Under the pieces are notes generated by a model, which had not been told where the DNA came from, did not search any database, and worked only from the letters and a program-made list of their open reading frames with translations. Position numbers and translations under genes: made by a program. From Streptomyces sp. AC550_RSS872 (lineage in GTDB: Bacteria > Actinomycetota > Actinomycetes > Streptomycetales > Streptomycetaceae): a stretch of DNA of 64,000 nucleotides. Of this stretch, positions 27,210-35,212 are shown piece by piece; within the stretch, counting starts at the first letter, position 1, and each line of letters starts with the position of its first letter. The stretch is from positions 30,028 through 94,027 of the forward strand of contig NZ_JAGMUL010000145.1 in the NCBI RefSeq assembly GCF_019049285.1, in the 5' to 3' direction.

Positions 27210-28037
27210 TCACGGGCCACCGGATGCGGTGCCACGCCGGCGGACCGGCGGACCGGACGGAGCCCGCCAGCGCTGCGGCGCGCGAGGAGCGGGAGGGGCA
27301 GTGGCGGCGAGCCGCTTGTGGAGCACGGGGGCCAGCTGAAGCCCCACCTCGGCAGGGGAGGCGGCCGACGGAGGCGTGACACCCAGCGAGCGCGCCACGG
27401 GACGCAGGCCGACGTCGACGGCGCTCTCCACCAGTGCGGCCAGCTCCACCGTGTGCTGCCGGGCGAGCACCCATCCGGTGCACAGCACGACCGCACCGAT
27501 CACCGCGGCCGGCCACCACCAGTAGCCCAGCACCAGGTAGCCCAGCCCCCAGGCACCCACGATGGTGGCGGACTCGACCGCGGTGATCACGGCCCGCAGT
27601 TCCTTCCGCACGTGCGGAGCCAGGACGAGCCAGAGCCGGGGCCAGAGCATCTCCAGGTCGATCTGGTAGTAGCCCGACACCCGCTGCTCGACGTCCCGCA
27701 TGTGCCGTCCCAGGGACCCCGGCCACCGGGCGAACCACAGGAGCATCACCACCCGTCCGGTCATCCTCGCCGTCAGTCCGGCCAGTGCCGCCAGCACGAT
27801 CAGCCCGGCCGCGATCGCCCCCAGGGTGCCGGGGCGGGTGTCCTGCGCGCCCTCGTACCAGCCGGAGACGGTGTCGGCCAGGTGATTCCGGTCCGTGGCA
27901 TGGCTCTGGCCCAGAGCGGAGGCCACCCAAGCGGTGGTGACGAACAGGCAGCCGGGGAGGGTGAGCAGGGAGAGCCAGCGCTCGACGACTTTGCCGCCGA
28001 GCCCGGCGAGGAACCCCGTCACGACGGCGATGTCCAC
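27210..28037 (-). CDS. Four-helix membrane protein of unknown function
   Basis: A 275-residue protein with four predicted membrane helices: near residues 22-42 (LTLPGCLFVTTAWVASAL), 72-90 (LGAIAAGLIVLAALAGL), and a close pair at about 165-205 (GYLVLGYWWWPAAVIGAVVLC). The C-terminal 55 residues are Pro/Arg-rich and disordered. GTG 28037 lies inside the end of the small upstream gene (19-base overlap), so the pair is coupled. Its 3' end faces the CHAT gene's stop 45 bases away. Small membrane proteins beside CHAT or TPR effectors can act as membrane-targeting or pore components (inference). I do not recognise the family. Confidence 0.7.
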   Translation of the reverse strand: MDIAVVTGFLAGLGGKVVERWLSLLTLPGCLFVTTAWVASALGQSHATDRNHLADTVSGWYEGAQDTRPGTLGAIAAGLIVLAALAGLTARMTGRVVMLLWFARWPGSLGRHMRDVEQRVSGYYQIDLEMLWPRLWLVLAPHVRKELRAVITAVESATIVGAWGLGYLVLGYWWWPAAVIGAVVLCTGWVLARQHTVELAALVESAVDVGLRPVARSLGVTPPSAASPAEVGLQLAPVLHKRLAATAPPAPRAPQRWRAPSGPPVRRRGTASGGP

Positions 28038-28378
28038 TTCTCGGGCATCACAGCCCCCTGGATCGAGCAGCGCCGTTGCTCCTCAGGCGCGTCCGCGTCT
28101 GCGTCGCGCGAGCAGATCCCGTTCGGACAGACGGCCCGGAGGACCGCGCCCATGCCGCCCCGCAGTCCGGGGATCATGACGTAGCCCCCGCCGCGGGAGG
28201 TCTCCACCTCCTGGCCCATGGACCGCAGGACGGCACCAAGCCGGTCCGTACAGTCCTCACCCCGGGCCGCGGCAGCCACGCACGCCTCGAGTTCGGTCCG
28301 CTGGGCCTCCGTCTCCGCAACGTCTCGCAGCTCGTCCAGATAGGTGCAGCACCACGCGATGAGGTCGGATCCGGCCAC
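28019..28378 (-). CDS. Small conflict-associated protein (hypothetical)
   Basis: A 119-residue acidic protein. The N-terminal half is helical (LIAWCCTYLDELRDVAETEAQ), then a Gly-rich strand GGGYVMIPGLRGG and a short CPNGICSRD segment with two Cys that could bind metal with the downstream Cys (weak). No known family is recognised. GTG 28378 has GGGGAGAG eight bases upstream. It overlaps the membrane-protein gene and probably forms a two-gene operon with it. The 298 bp upstream, to the GH25 lysozyme, hold divergent promoters with no clear boxes. Confidence 0.65.
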   Translation of the reverse strand: MAGSDLIAWCCTYLDELRDVAETEAQRTELEACVAAAARGEDCTDRLGAVLRSMGQEVETSRGGGYVMIPGLRGGMGAVLRAVCPNGICSRDADADAPEEQRRCSIQGAVMPEKWTSPS

Positions 28379-28676
28379 TTGTGTTTCTCTCCCCGTACCG
28401 ACCGTGCAGTCACGGCCGTCCTCTTCGATTCCCGGTCAATCTGCAAGAAGCATAGGGAAGTTGAGGATCCGACGCACTGGCCGCTGAGCGACTCTGACAC
28501 GAAAGTCGAATGCCTGAGTCAGGCGGTCCGGTGACGGGTGACTTCGATCTTCCTCCCCCGCACGAGCGAATGTTGACAACTCCCCGTCAGGTACGCGTCA
28601 GCCGTGCCACCGTGGGGCATACACCCCATCCACATCCAACTCCTCTCCCCCCACCAGCACTTCAGGGAGTCCCCCC

Positions 28677-29234
28677 ATGATCCGTGGCATCGATGTCAGC
28701 GCTTACCAGTCCTCGTCCTACGACACCGACGGCATCTCCTTCGTCTTCGTCAAGGCGACCGAGGGCCGCTCCTACGTCAACCCCAAACTCGCCGCCCAGA
28801 CCAAACGCGCCCGCGACGCCGGCCTGGTCGTCGGCTTCTACCACTTCCTCTGGCCCGGCAACCTCTCAGCCCAGGCGGACTACTTCGTGAGCAAGGCCCC
28901 CGAGAGGGCGGGCGACATCCTCGCCGTCGACTGGGAGACGACGAGCTCGGGGACGCATGCGAGCAACGCGGAGAAGGACCTGTTCATCCGGAAGGTGAAG
29001 GAGAAGCGGCCGAACAACCCGGTGATCCTGTACGCCAACCGCCACTATTGGCTGAACGTGGACACGACGTCCTACGCCGGCGACGGCCTCTGGATCGCCG
29101 ACTACGTGACGGCAGGCAAACCCCGCATCAAGGCCAAGTGGCGCTTCCACCAGTACACGGACGACCCGTTGGACAAGAACGTGGCGAACTTCGCGAGCAA
29201 GGCCGCGCTGCGGGAGTGGGCCGAGAACGCCTGA
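28677..29234 (+). CDS. GH25 lysozyme (muramidase) without signal peptide
   Basis: A 185-residue glycoside hydrolase family 25 domain that would cut the muramyl-glucosaminyl bond of peptidoglycan. Asp6 in RGIDVSAYQ, Asp85 and Glu87 in VDWET, and FVFVKATEG and VGFYHFLWP are family hallmarks. It has only the catalytic domain and no signal peptide or cell-wall-binding module, so export is unexplained; non-classical release, lysis-linked action or use as a toxin are alternatives. The ATG follows a weak AGGGAG. It is convergent with the EF-hand gene. Confidence 0.9.
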   Translation: MIRGIDVSAYQSSSYDTDGISFVFVKATEGRSYVNPKLAAQTKRARDAGLVVGFYHFLWPGNLSAQADYFVSKAPERAGDILAVDWETTSSGTHASNAEKDLFIRKVKEKRPNNPVILYANRHYWLNVDTTSYAGDGLWIADYVTAGKPRIKAKWRFHQYTDDPLDKNVANFASKAALREWAENA

Positions 29235-29343
29235 CGATCCAGTGCCACCGGCGAACGGGGTCGGCGAGTGCTTCGACCTGCCGCTGGCACTCGGGCGGTA
29301 CCGCGGTCCTGGACGGTGTCGATCCGGCGCCGGACATGACGAA

Positions 29344-29380
29344 GGGGCGCCCGTCCGCCACGCGGGCCGACGGACGCCCC
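29344..29380. terminator. Probable bidirectional terminator, GH25 / EF-hand
   Basis: A GC-rich stem-loop pairs GGGGCG and TCCG with CGGACGCCCC, with a four-base bulge, about 10 bases after the EF-hand stop. It suits termination of both convergent genes. There is no U-run on either side. Confidence 0.45.
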
Positions 29381-29389
29381 TGCCGTACG

Positions 29390-29608
29390 TCACTTGTTCA
29401 GGAAGGCCCAGAACTCGTCGAACGACAGCAGCTTGTCGCCGTTCAGGTCGCGGCTCCTGATGATCGCCTCGGCGACCGCCTCGGTCACGTTCCAGTCGCC
29501 GCCCTGCGCGAGGGCGGACTTGAACTCGGCGGCGGTGATGGTGCCGTCACCGTCCGCATCGATGCGCTCGAACTGCTTGCGTGCTTCCTCGATGTCGATG
29601 TGCGCCAC
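29390..29608 (-). CDS. EF-hand calcium-binding protein
   Basis: A 72-residue protein made of two EF hands, with loops DADGDGTITAAE (residues 18-29) and DLNGDKLLSFDE in the second half. Each has acidic or polar ligands at positions 1, 3, 5, 9 and 12. It would bind two calcium ions in the cytosol. It resembles the Streptomyces Cab-type calcium sensors, linked to aerial growth in S. coelicolor. Whether this is their ortholog cannot be proved here, though a calcium-binding protein in this neighbourhood of S. coelicolor fits. Confidence 0.9.
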   Translation of the reverse strand: MAHIDIEEARKQFERIDADGDGTITAAEFKSALAQGGDWNVTEAVAEAIIRSRDLNGDKLLSFDEFWAFLNK

Positions 29609-29666
29609 CGGTCCGCCCCTCTACTCACGTCTGTCGGGTTGTGCTGGCTTGCTGCCGCAGGTCAGA

Positions 29667-30578
29667 TTAACCGCCCGCCCTGGCCCGCAGCGCGGCGACC
29701 ACCCACGCGAAGTCCTCGGCGTGCGGAGGCCCGGGCTGCCGGTTCACGACGGCGAGCAGTTCCCGGTACCTGGCGACCCGCTCGTCGAAGCCCGCCGTCA
29801 TGCGTTCGAGTACGGCGGCCCGGTCGACGTCCCCGAACAGTTCCCGCAGCACCTCCTCGGCCTCTGGCGCCGCGGGGTCGGTGCCTCGCTCACGCACCGG
29901 GCCGGCAAGCTGCACCAGGCGCCGCGCGAACCACACGGACTGTCCGCGCGGCGCCCCCGGCTCCCGGTCGGCGGCGTTGAACTCGACCGCCCGGCGCATC
30001 TGCGCCCGGAAGTCGGGATCCTGGAGCATCTCGGCCAGCTCCACCCAGGCGTCGACCTGCTCGGGTGTCGGGTTCTCCGTGAGATCGACCGCGGTGCGCC
30101 GCATCCGGTCCTGGATGTCGGGGTCGACGGTGTCGAGGCCGTGCAGGGCCTCGGCCACGAACTCCTCCATGATCCGTTGCCGCTCGGCGGCCGACAGCCG
30201 TGCCAGCTTGTTCATCAGGGTCATCTCCTCCGCGCTCGAACCGCGCCTCGCCACGGTCGACAGCACCGCACGGGTCACCCTCAGGGACCGGATCTGCGCG
30301 TCCAGCGCGGCCACATGTGCGGCCGCGACCGACGCCACGTCCTGCTCGCCGCTGACCACCTGCCGTACGTCGGCCAGACCCAGGCCCAGTTCGCGCAGCG
30401 TGCGGATCAGCTCCAGGCGGGCGACGGACTCGGCGCCGTAGAGCCGATAGCCGCCGGAGGAGCGAGTCACCGGGTGCAGGACGCCCTCGTCGGACCAGTA
30501 GCGGATGGTCCGGACGGTCAGGCCGGTGGACCGGGCCAGCTCGCCGATGGTGAAAAGGCCGGTGCCGTCGTCGATCAT
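29667..30578 (-). CDS. MerR-family regulator with long C-terminal domain
   Basis: A 303-residue regulator. The N-terminal MerR winged helix (GELARSTGLTVRTIRYWSDEGVL, SSGGYRLYG) is followed by a dimerisation coiled coil and a helical C-terminal domain of about 190 residues, much longer than metal-type MerR proteins, so a TipA-like ligand- or peptide-responsive role is plausible. ATG 30578 is preferred; the frame extends upstream to an ATG at 30635 with no ribosome site. The GNAT gene lies divergently 68 bases away, so it could be its target (inference). Confidence 0.88.
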   Translation of the reverse strand: MIDDGTGLFTIGELARSTGLTVRTIRYWSDEGVLHPVTRSSGGYRLYGAESVARLELIRTLRELGLGLADVRQVVSGEQDVASVAAAHVAALDAQIRSLRVTRAVLSTVARRGSSAEEMTLMNKLARLSAAERQRIMEEFVAEALHGLDTVDPDIQDRMRRTAVDLTENPTPEQVDAWVELAEMLQDPDFRAQMRRAVEFNAADREPGAPRGQSVWFARRLVQLAGPVRERGTDPAAPEAEEVLRELFGDVDRAAVLERMTAGFDERVARYRELLAVVNRQPGPPHAEDFAWVVAALRARAGG

Positions 30579-30646
30579 GTCTGGGAGTGTGGGCCTTCCA
30601 GTGGGTGGAGACTCAAGGGCAGCGTCGAGGAGCACGGGGGGCGGCC

Positions 30647-31321
30647 GTGACGGACACCTTGCGGGACATTCTGGACGCGGCGGCGCGGGGTGTCTTCCCG
30701 ACCGCGGACGGGAGCACGACCGTCGTTCCCGAGCCCTCCGACCGGACCGCGGGCGTCCTGTCCTTCACCGCGCACTCCGTGGTCGTCACCGACGAGGATC
30801 CGGCGTGGGTGTACGACACGCTGCGCGGCCTCGACTGCGACGCGCTGTCCGCGACGATGAACCCGCGCTTCCTGGCGGCCTTGATGGAGCGGACGGGCCG
30901 TGCGGCGGAGACCGTCGACGCGGTCCTGGTCGGCTCCCCGCTGCCGGGTGAGCCGCCGCTCGCGTCGAAGTTGAGGGGGATCGAGGACGCCGGCCATCCC
31001 CGGATCGTCTATGCCCGTCGGCGGCGGGACGACGTGCGCGCGTGGGCGGCCGAGGGCGGCGTGCTGGTGGTGGGGCGCGGGATCGCCGGGCGGCTGGAGG
31101 TCTCGGTGGAGGTGGACGAGGACGAACGGCACCGGGGGCTGGGGCGGCTCCTGGTGAGCGCGGCCCGGCATCTCGTCACGGAGCCGCTGTGGGCGCAGAT
31201 CGCGCCGGGGAACGCCCGCAGTGTGCGGGCGTTCCAGGCGGCCGGCTACCGTCCGGTCGGCGCGGAGCTGCTGCTCAGTGCCAGGCCTCGAAGTGCGGGT
31301 TGCTCTGACAGCCGCTCATGA
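30647..31321 (+). CDS. GNAT-family N-acetyltransferase
   Basis: A 224-residue protein whose C-terminal half is a GNAT fold: LEVSVEVDEDERHRGLGRLLV is the acetyl-CoA-binding strand and loop (R/Q-x-x-G-x-G/A), followed by PGNARSVRAFQAAGY, the classic last GNAT motif. It would transfer an acyl group from acyl-CoA to an amine; the substrate is unknown. The N-terminal half is a divergent accessory domain. GTG 30647 follows a GGGGGG stretch. Its last 47 bases overlap the 3' end of the convergent ADP-ribosyltransferase gene. Confidence 0.82.
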   Translation: MTDTLRDILDAAARGVFPTADGSTTVVPEPSDRTAGVLSFTAHSVVVTDEDPAWVYDTLRGLDCDALSATMNPRFLAALMERTGRAAETVDAVLVGSPLPGEPPLASKLRGIEDAGHPRIVYARRRRDDVRAWAAEGGVLVVGRGIAGRLEVSVEVDEDERHRGLGRLLVSAARHLVTEPLWAQIAPGNARSVRAFQAAGYRPVGAELLLSARPRSAGCSDSRS

Positions 31322-31928
31322 TCTCGACCTTGGTCGTCTTGTTCACCGGGCAGACGCCGATGATGTACTTCCGCGCGATACCGCCAGGGAAGGCGACCTC
31401 GACCTGGTCGGCCCACTTGTGCGTGTCGCCGATGGTCTTGTTCACGTCGATGCCGCCGGGGGCGTCGATGTAGTAGTTCCAGCCCGACTTCCACCAGTTC
31501 TTGTACAGGTCGTGGTCGTACGTCGTGGACACGTACGGGGAGGGCTGGTTGACCAGGACGTACTGCTCCAGGTCGTACTGGCCGTCGACGACGTCCTTGG
31601 GCTTGAAGCCCTCCTCGAAGACGATGTCCGGGCCACGGCCGTCGGCCCGGTAGAGCGTGCCGCAGCTGGTGCGCCACGCCGGGTCGGGGGTGATGCGGTC
31701 GATCTCGACGCGGCGGTCGACGGCCGCCTTGATCCTGTCGTCGAACTGGACGGGACAGGCCGCCGGGGCGGGAGCGGCGGCCGGGGCGGCGACGGCCTTG
31801 ACGGCGGTCGCGGGAGCCGGGGCGGGGGACGCGGGAGCCGTGGCGGCCGTCGTGGCGAAGACGGCCGAGAGGGCGAGGACGGCGGCAGCGACGCGCCGCC
31901 GCAGGCGAGTTGTGATCATGCGGAGCAC
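31275..31928 (-). CDS. Secreted ScARP/scabin-like ADP-ribosyltransferase
   Basis: A 217-residue secreted protein. An Arg-rich start and hydrophobic stretch (AAAVLALSAVFATTAATA) make a signal peptide; an Ala/Pro linker follows. The catalytic domain carries LYRAD (Arg94), the YVSTTYD strand (134-136, STS-type) and the QVE turn (Gln175, Glu177), the R-S-Q-x-E layout of the pierisin/ScARP family, which ADP-ribosylates guanine bases or nucleosides. S. coelicolor SCO5461 (ScARP) is the known relative; assignment is from memory of the family. The GTG at 31928 is used; an ATG at 31919 is possible. It may modify nucleic acid or guanosine outside the cell. Confidence 0.85.
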   Translation of the reverse strand: MLRMITTRLRRRVAAAVLALSAVFATTAATAPASPAPAPATAVKAVAAPAAAPAPAACPVQFDDRIKAAVDRRVEIDRITPDPAWRTSCGTLYRADGRGPDIVFEEGFKPKDVVDGQYDLEQYVLVNQPSPYVSTTYDHDLYKNWWKSGWNYYIDAPGGIDVNKTIGDTHKWADQVEVAFPGGIARKYIIGVCPVNKTTKVEIMSGCQSNPHFEAWH

Positions 31929-32028
31929 GATGGCGGGCCCGCGGCGGTGCGGCCTGGATATTCACCCGTACGGCGGCGTGTCCGCTGACCGCCGGTCAAC
32001 GGGAGGCAAGGCCTCAACCGGCCCTTCC

Positions 32029-33210
32029 TCAGCGGAAGATGCCCGTGTGGCCCAGGGAGTAGCGGCCCGGCTGCGGGTAGACGGCGAGGCCGTGCGGGCC
32101 GCTGCCGACCGGGATGCGGGCGAGCTGCTCGCCGGTGCGGGTGTCGATGGCGTACACCTCGGAGTCGTACCGTCCGGAAAGCCACAGCACCTTGCCGTCG
32201 GCGGAGACGCCGCCCATGTCGGGGCTGCCGCCGTCGGGGAGGTGCCACTTCTTGGTGAGCTTGTTCTGGGTGAAGTCGAAGACGGAGACGCTGCCTTCAC
32301 CGCGGTTGGATACGTACATCTCGCGGGAGTCGCGGCTGACGTAGAGGCCGTGGCAGCCCTTGCCGGTGGGCAGGAGGGTGGGCTCGTCGAACTTGTCGCC
32401 GTCCAGGACCCACATGCCGTGGGCCATCATGTCGGCGATGTAGAACCGCTTGCCGTCCGGGGAGACCTTCACGTCCTGGGGCATCGCGCCGTCGAAGGGG
32501 AGCCTCTGCTGGCCGACGACCTTCATCTTCTGGGTGTCGACCTTCAGCAGTTCGCCGCTGAACTCGCAGGAGACGATGAAGTAGCGGCCGTCGAGGGAGA
32601 AGTCGGCGTGGTTGACGCCGTAGCAGGTGACGGGTTCGGTCTTGATCCGCTTCATGGTGTGCGGGTCACGGAAGACGAGTTCGCGGTCGAGGGAGGCCAT
32701 GACGATGGCGTACTTGCCGTGGGGCGTGAAGTAGAGGTTGTACGGGTCGTGGACCTCGACCTCCTTGCCCGCCTTGCCGGTCTTCGGGTCGATGGGGGTG
32801 AGGGTGTGGCCGCGGTTGTTGTTGACCCAGAGGGTCTTCAGGTCCCAGGACGGGACGACGTGCTGGGGCTGGCGGCCAACGGGGATCGTCTCGATGATCT
32901 TGTACGTCTTCGGGTCGATGACGGAGACGGTGTCCGACTCGGTGTTGGGGACGTAGACGCGGGACGGGAAGTCCTTGACGACCGGGGAGAGCTTGCCCGG
33001 GCGGTCGGCGGCGTACACGTCCTTCGGGTCGAGGACGGGGGGCATGCCGGGAAGGCCCTTGACGGCCTCCTTCCTCGCCGGGGCGGGGATGGCGGCCTGG
33101 GTGCCGCGGGGGTCGGTGGAGCGGGTCTTGTCCCTGGCGGGCTCGGTGCCGCAGGCGGCGAGTGCGACGAGGCCGACGCCGGCGAGGAGGGTGCGGTGCA
33201 TGAGGTTCAT
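32029..33210 (-). CDS. YncE-like beta-propeller lipoprotein
   Basis: A 393-residue protein. The lipobox LVALAAC near residue 20 marks it for lipid anchoring outside the membrane. The body is a seven-bladed YVTN/cytochrome-D1-heme-like beta propeller with repeats such as VYVPNTESDTVSVIDPKTYKI and MYVSNRGEGSVSVFDF. No heme or metal motif is evident. Function unknown; propellers of this type scaffold or bind ligands. ATG 33210 fits the signal peptide and has GGAAG upstream; a longer frame to 33249 is not preferred. A short AT-rich stretch at 33248-33285, unusual here, probably marks the promoter. Confidence 0.85.
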   Translation of the reverse strand: MNLMHRTLLAGVGLVALAACGTEPARDKTRSTDPRGTQAAIPAPARKEAVKGLPGMPPVLDPKDVYAADRPGKLSPVVKDFPSRVYVPNTESDTVSVIDPKTYKIIETIPVGRQPQHVVPSWDLKTLWVNNNRGHTLTPIDPKTGKAGKEVEVHDPYNLYFTPHGKYAIVMASLDRELVFRDPHTMKRIKTEPVTCYGVNHADFSLDGRYFIVSCEFSGELLKVDTQKMKVVGQQRLPFDGAMPQDVKVSPDGKRFYIADMMAHGMWVLDGDKFDEPTLLPTGKGCHGLYVSRDSREMYVSNRGEGSVSVFDFTQNKLTKKWHLPDGGSPDMGGVSADGKVLWLSGRYDSEVYAIDTRTGEQLARIPVGSGPHGLAVYPQPGRYSLGHTGIFR

Positions 33211-33380
33211 CGGCAGGTCTTCCGGGGTGAGGGCGGCGATTGCGACCATTTAATGAGCTTTACTTCAAAAAATGTGCGATTTGCCCGATAAGCAGTTCAC
33301 GCGGGTCGCCGGCGCCGGCGTTCCTCGCCCTCGCCGCCCCTGCCCTTCCCATCCCCAGAGGCTCCGCCCCTTCCACCCCG

Positions 33381-33449
33381 CCAGGGGGCTCCGCCCCCTG
33401 GACCCCATCGGCCTGAACGGCCTCGTCCTCAAACGCCGGACGGGCTGGA
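33381..33449. repeat. Dispersed Streptomyces intergenic repeat, copy 1
   Basis: Starts with a perfect 8-bp stem, CCAGGGGG / CCCCCTGG, with a five-base loop at 33381-33401, then a conserved block containing CGGCCTGAAC and CCTCGTCCTCAA. A diverged copy is at 61479-61545. This GC-rich palindromic type is common in Streptomyces intergenic DNA. The rest of 33211-33629 shows nothing else I can identify. Confidence 0.65.
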
Positions 33450-33629
33450 AGTGCCTGGACCGGCGCTGATGAAGCCGAGCCCCTCGACTCGCGAAGCCCC
33501 GGGGCTTTTCGAGCCCAGCCTCCTGGCCGACCGAGACGGGTGGGCGGTGGGCAAAGGCCGGAGCCCCGACGCCGAGGCCAGAACGGGAGGGCGCGCCAGG
33601 GATTTCGGCTCAACCGCCGGAGGTGACCG

Positions 33630-34133
33630 TCAGCGGTCCGCCACCCTCATCTCGAACCACGTCGTCTTGCCGCGCGGCAGCAGGTCCACGCCCCAGCGGT
33701 CGGAGAGTCTGTCCACCAGGAACAGGCCCCGGCCGCTGATGTCCATCTCCTGGACCGGCATGAGACAGGGCAGACCGCGGGAGGGGTCTCGGACCTCGAT
33801 ACGGATCCAGCCGCGCCGGCGGCGCATCCGGAGGCCGAAGACGCGGGCGCCGGTGTGACGGACTGCGTTGCCGACGAGCTCAGAGACGAGCAGGACCGCG
33901 TCCTCCGTCATATTGGGGGTGAGGCCCCATTGGCGTAGGACCACCACCTGCGCCAGACGCCGTGCCGTGGCGGCGGATTCCGGGCGGGACGGGAGCGGAA
34001 CCTCGGCCTCCGTGGGATTGCCGAACAGTTCCAGCGCCTTCGCGGCAGTTTCGTCCTCGACCGCCGGCGACCAGCGCGCCGAAGTCGCACGGCTGTGTCC
34101 CCGCGGCTGTTCGATACCCTCCAGCCCCGCCAT
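33630..34133 (-). CDS. RsbW-like anti-sigma/serine kinase ATPase
   Basis: A 167-residue protein with a GHKL/HATPase_c domain: ELVGNAVRHTGA (N box), VRDPSRGLP (G1 box) and MDISGRGLFLVDRLSDRWG (G2 box). This is the RsbW/SpoIIAB-like group, very abundant in Streptomyces, which binds or phosphorylates anti-anti-sigma factors or sequesters sigma factors. The partner is not in the window. ATG 34133 is the likely start; the open frame continues to 34292 with no ribosome site. A dyad at 34319-34335 lies upstream. Confidence 0.88.
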   Translation of the reverse strand: MAGLEGIEQPRGHSRATSARWSPAVEDETAAKALELFGNPTEAEVPLPSRPESAATARRLAQVVVLRQWGLTPNMTEDAVLLVSELVGNAVRHTGARVFGLRMRRRRGWIRIEVRDPSRGLPCLMPVQEMDISGRGLFLVDRLSDRWGVDLLPRGKTTWFEMRVADR

Positions 34134-34318
34134 GCCCCCATCATGGCCGCCCGCGGGGTCCTCCGGGGCCGTTCCCGAGGAATACACCCCCCGGAAGCGC
34201 TCATTCCGCACGACTCGGTCGGCATATGCCAGGGGCAGTTCAGGGCCGTCGACAGCCTGGCTGACCTGCGGCGAAGGGTCCACTGGAGGCAATCGACAGG
34301 CTCCCTCGACAAGGCACG

Positions 34319-34335
34319 CTTAAGGTTGCCTTAAG
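34319..34335. promoter_or_regulatory. Perfect 17-bp AT-rich dyad
   Basis: CTTAAGG-TTG-CCTTAAG is a perfect inverted repeat with a three-base centre, striking in a GC-rich genome. It lies 186 bp upstream of the RsbW-like start and about 95 bp beyond the enoyl-CoA hydratase stop. Repressor operators often have this form; the binder is unknown. Confidence 0.45.
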
Positions 34336-34430
34336 GCTCCCATAAACCGCCCCATCGAGGGACCCGGAATCAGACGTCCTGTCAATTGCAAGGGGTACGG
34401 GGGAGTTTCATGCCGGAGGTTTCCGGACTC

Positions 34431-35198
34431 TCAGAGGAACTTGGCCTTGCCCGGGCCCTCCTCCACGAAGCTCCGCATCCCCCGCTCCCGGTCCTCGGTC
34501 GCGAACAGGCCGGCGAACCAGCCCCGTTCCACCGCGAGCCCCGTCTCGATGTCCGTCTCCAGGCCGGTGTCGATCGACTCCTTCGCCGCGCGCAGCGCGA
34601 TCGCCGGGCCCTGCGCCAGCTTCGCCGCCCAGGCGTGCGCCTCGGCGTAGACCTGGTCCGGCGCCACCACGCGGTCCACCAGGCCCAACTCCCGTGCCTC
34701 GTCGGCCTTCACCATCCGGCCCGTGAAGATCAGGTCCTTGGCCTTCGACGGACCGATCAGACGGGCCAGCCGCTGGGTGCCGCCCGCGCCCGGGATCAGG
34801 CCGAGCAGGATCTCCGGCTGGCCCAGCTTGGCGTTGTCCGCGGCGATCCGGAAGTCCGCGCACAGCGCCAGCTCGCAGCCGCCGCCGAGGGCGTAGCCGG
34901 TCACCGCCGCCACCACCGGCTTGGGGATCTTGGCCACCGCGGTGAACGACTCCTGAAGGGCCCGCCCGCGCAGAACCATCGCGGTGTGGTCCATGGCCTG
35001 CATCTCCTTGATGTCCGCGCCCGCCGCGAACACCTTCTCCCCGCCGTAGATCACCACGGCCCGTACGTCGTCCCGCCGGCTCGCCTCCTCGGCGAGTTCC
35101 TTGAGCCGGTCCTGGGTTGCGACGTCCAGCGCGTTCATCGGCGGACGGTCGAGACGGAGGGTGCCGACGCCTTCGGCGACTTCGAGATTCACGGTCAT
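34431..35198 (-). CDS. Enoyl-CoA hydratase/isomerase
   Basis: A 255-residue crotonase-fold enzyme adding water to trans-2-enoyl-CoA in fatty-acid oxidation or a related step. Two family loops are clear: FAAGADIKEM (first half of the oxyanion hole) and the ALGGGCELALCADFRIA segment. The glutamates in GQPEILLGLIPGAGGTQ match the catalytic positions. Length is normal. The ATG at 35198 is followed by MTVNLEVAE. No other beta-oxidation gene is nearby. A gene of this type lies close to SCO5461 in S. coelicolor by memory. Confidence 0.9.
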   Translation of the reverse strand: MTVNLEVAEGVGTLRLDRPPMNALDVATQDRLKELAEEASRRDDVRAVVIYGGEKVFAAGADIKEMQAMDHTAMVLRGRALQESFTAVAKIPKPVVAAVTGYALGGGCELALCADFRIAADNAKLGQPEILLGLIPGAGGTQRLARLIGPSKAKDLIFTGRMVKADEARELGLVDRVVAPDQVYAEAHAWAAKLAQGPAIALRAAKESIDTGLETDIETGLAVERGWFAGLFATEDRERGMRSFVEEGPGKAKFL

Positions 35199-35212
35199 GC
35201 CAGCAGGTTAAC

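Noticed and set aside
33260..33613. A 117-codon minus-strand gene
   Set aside because: It is translated from the dispersed repeat and has no ribosome site or recognisable product.
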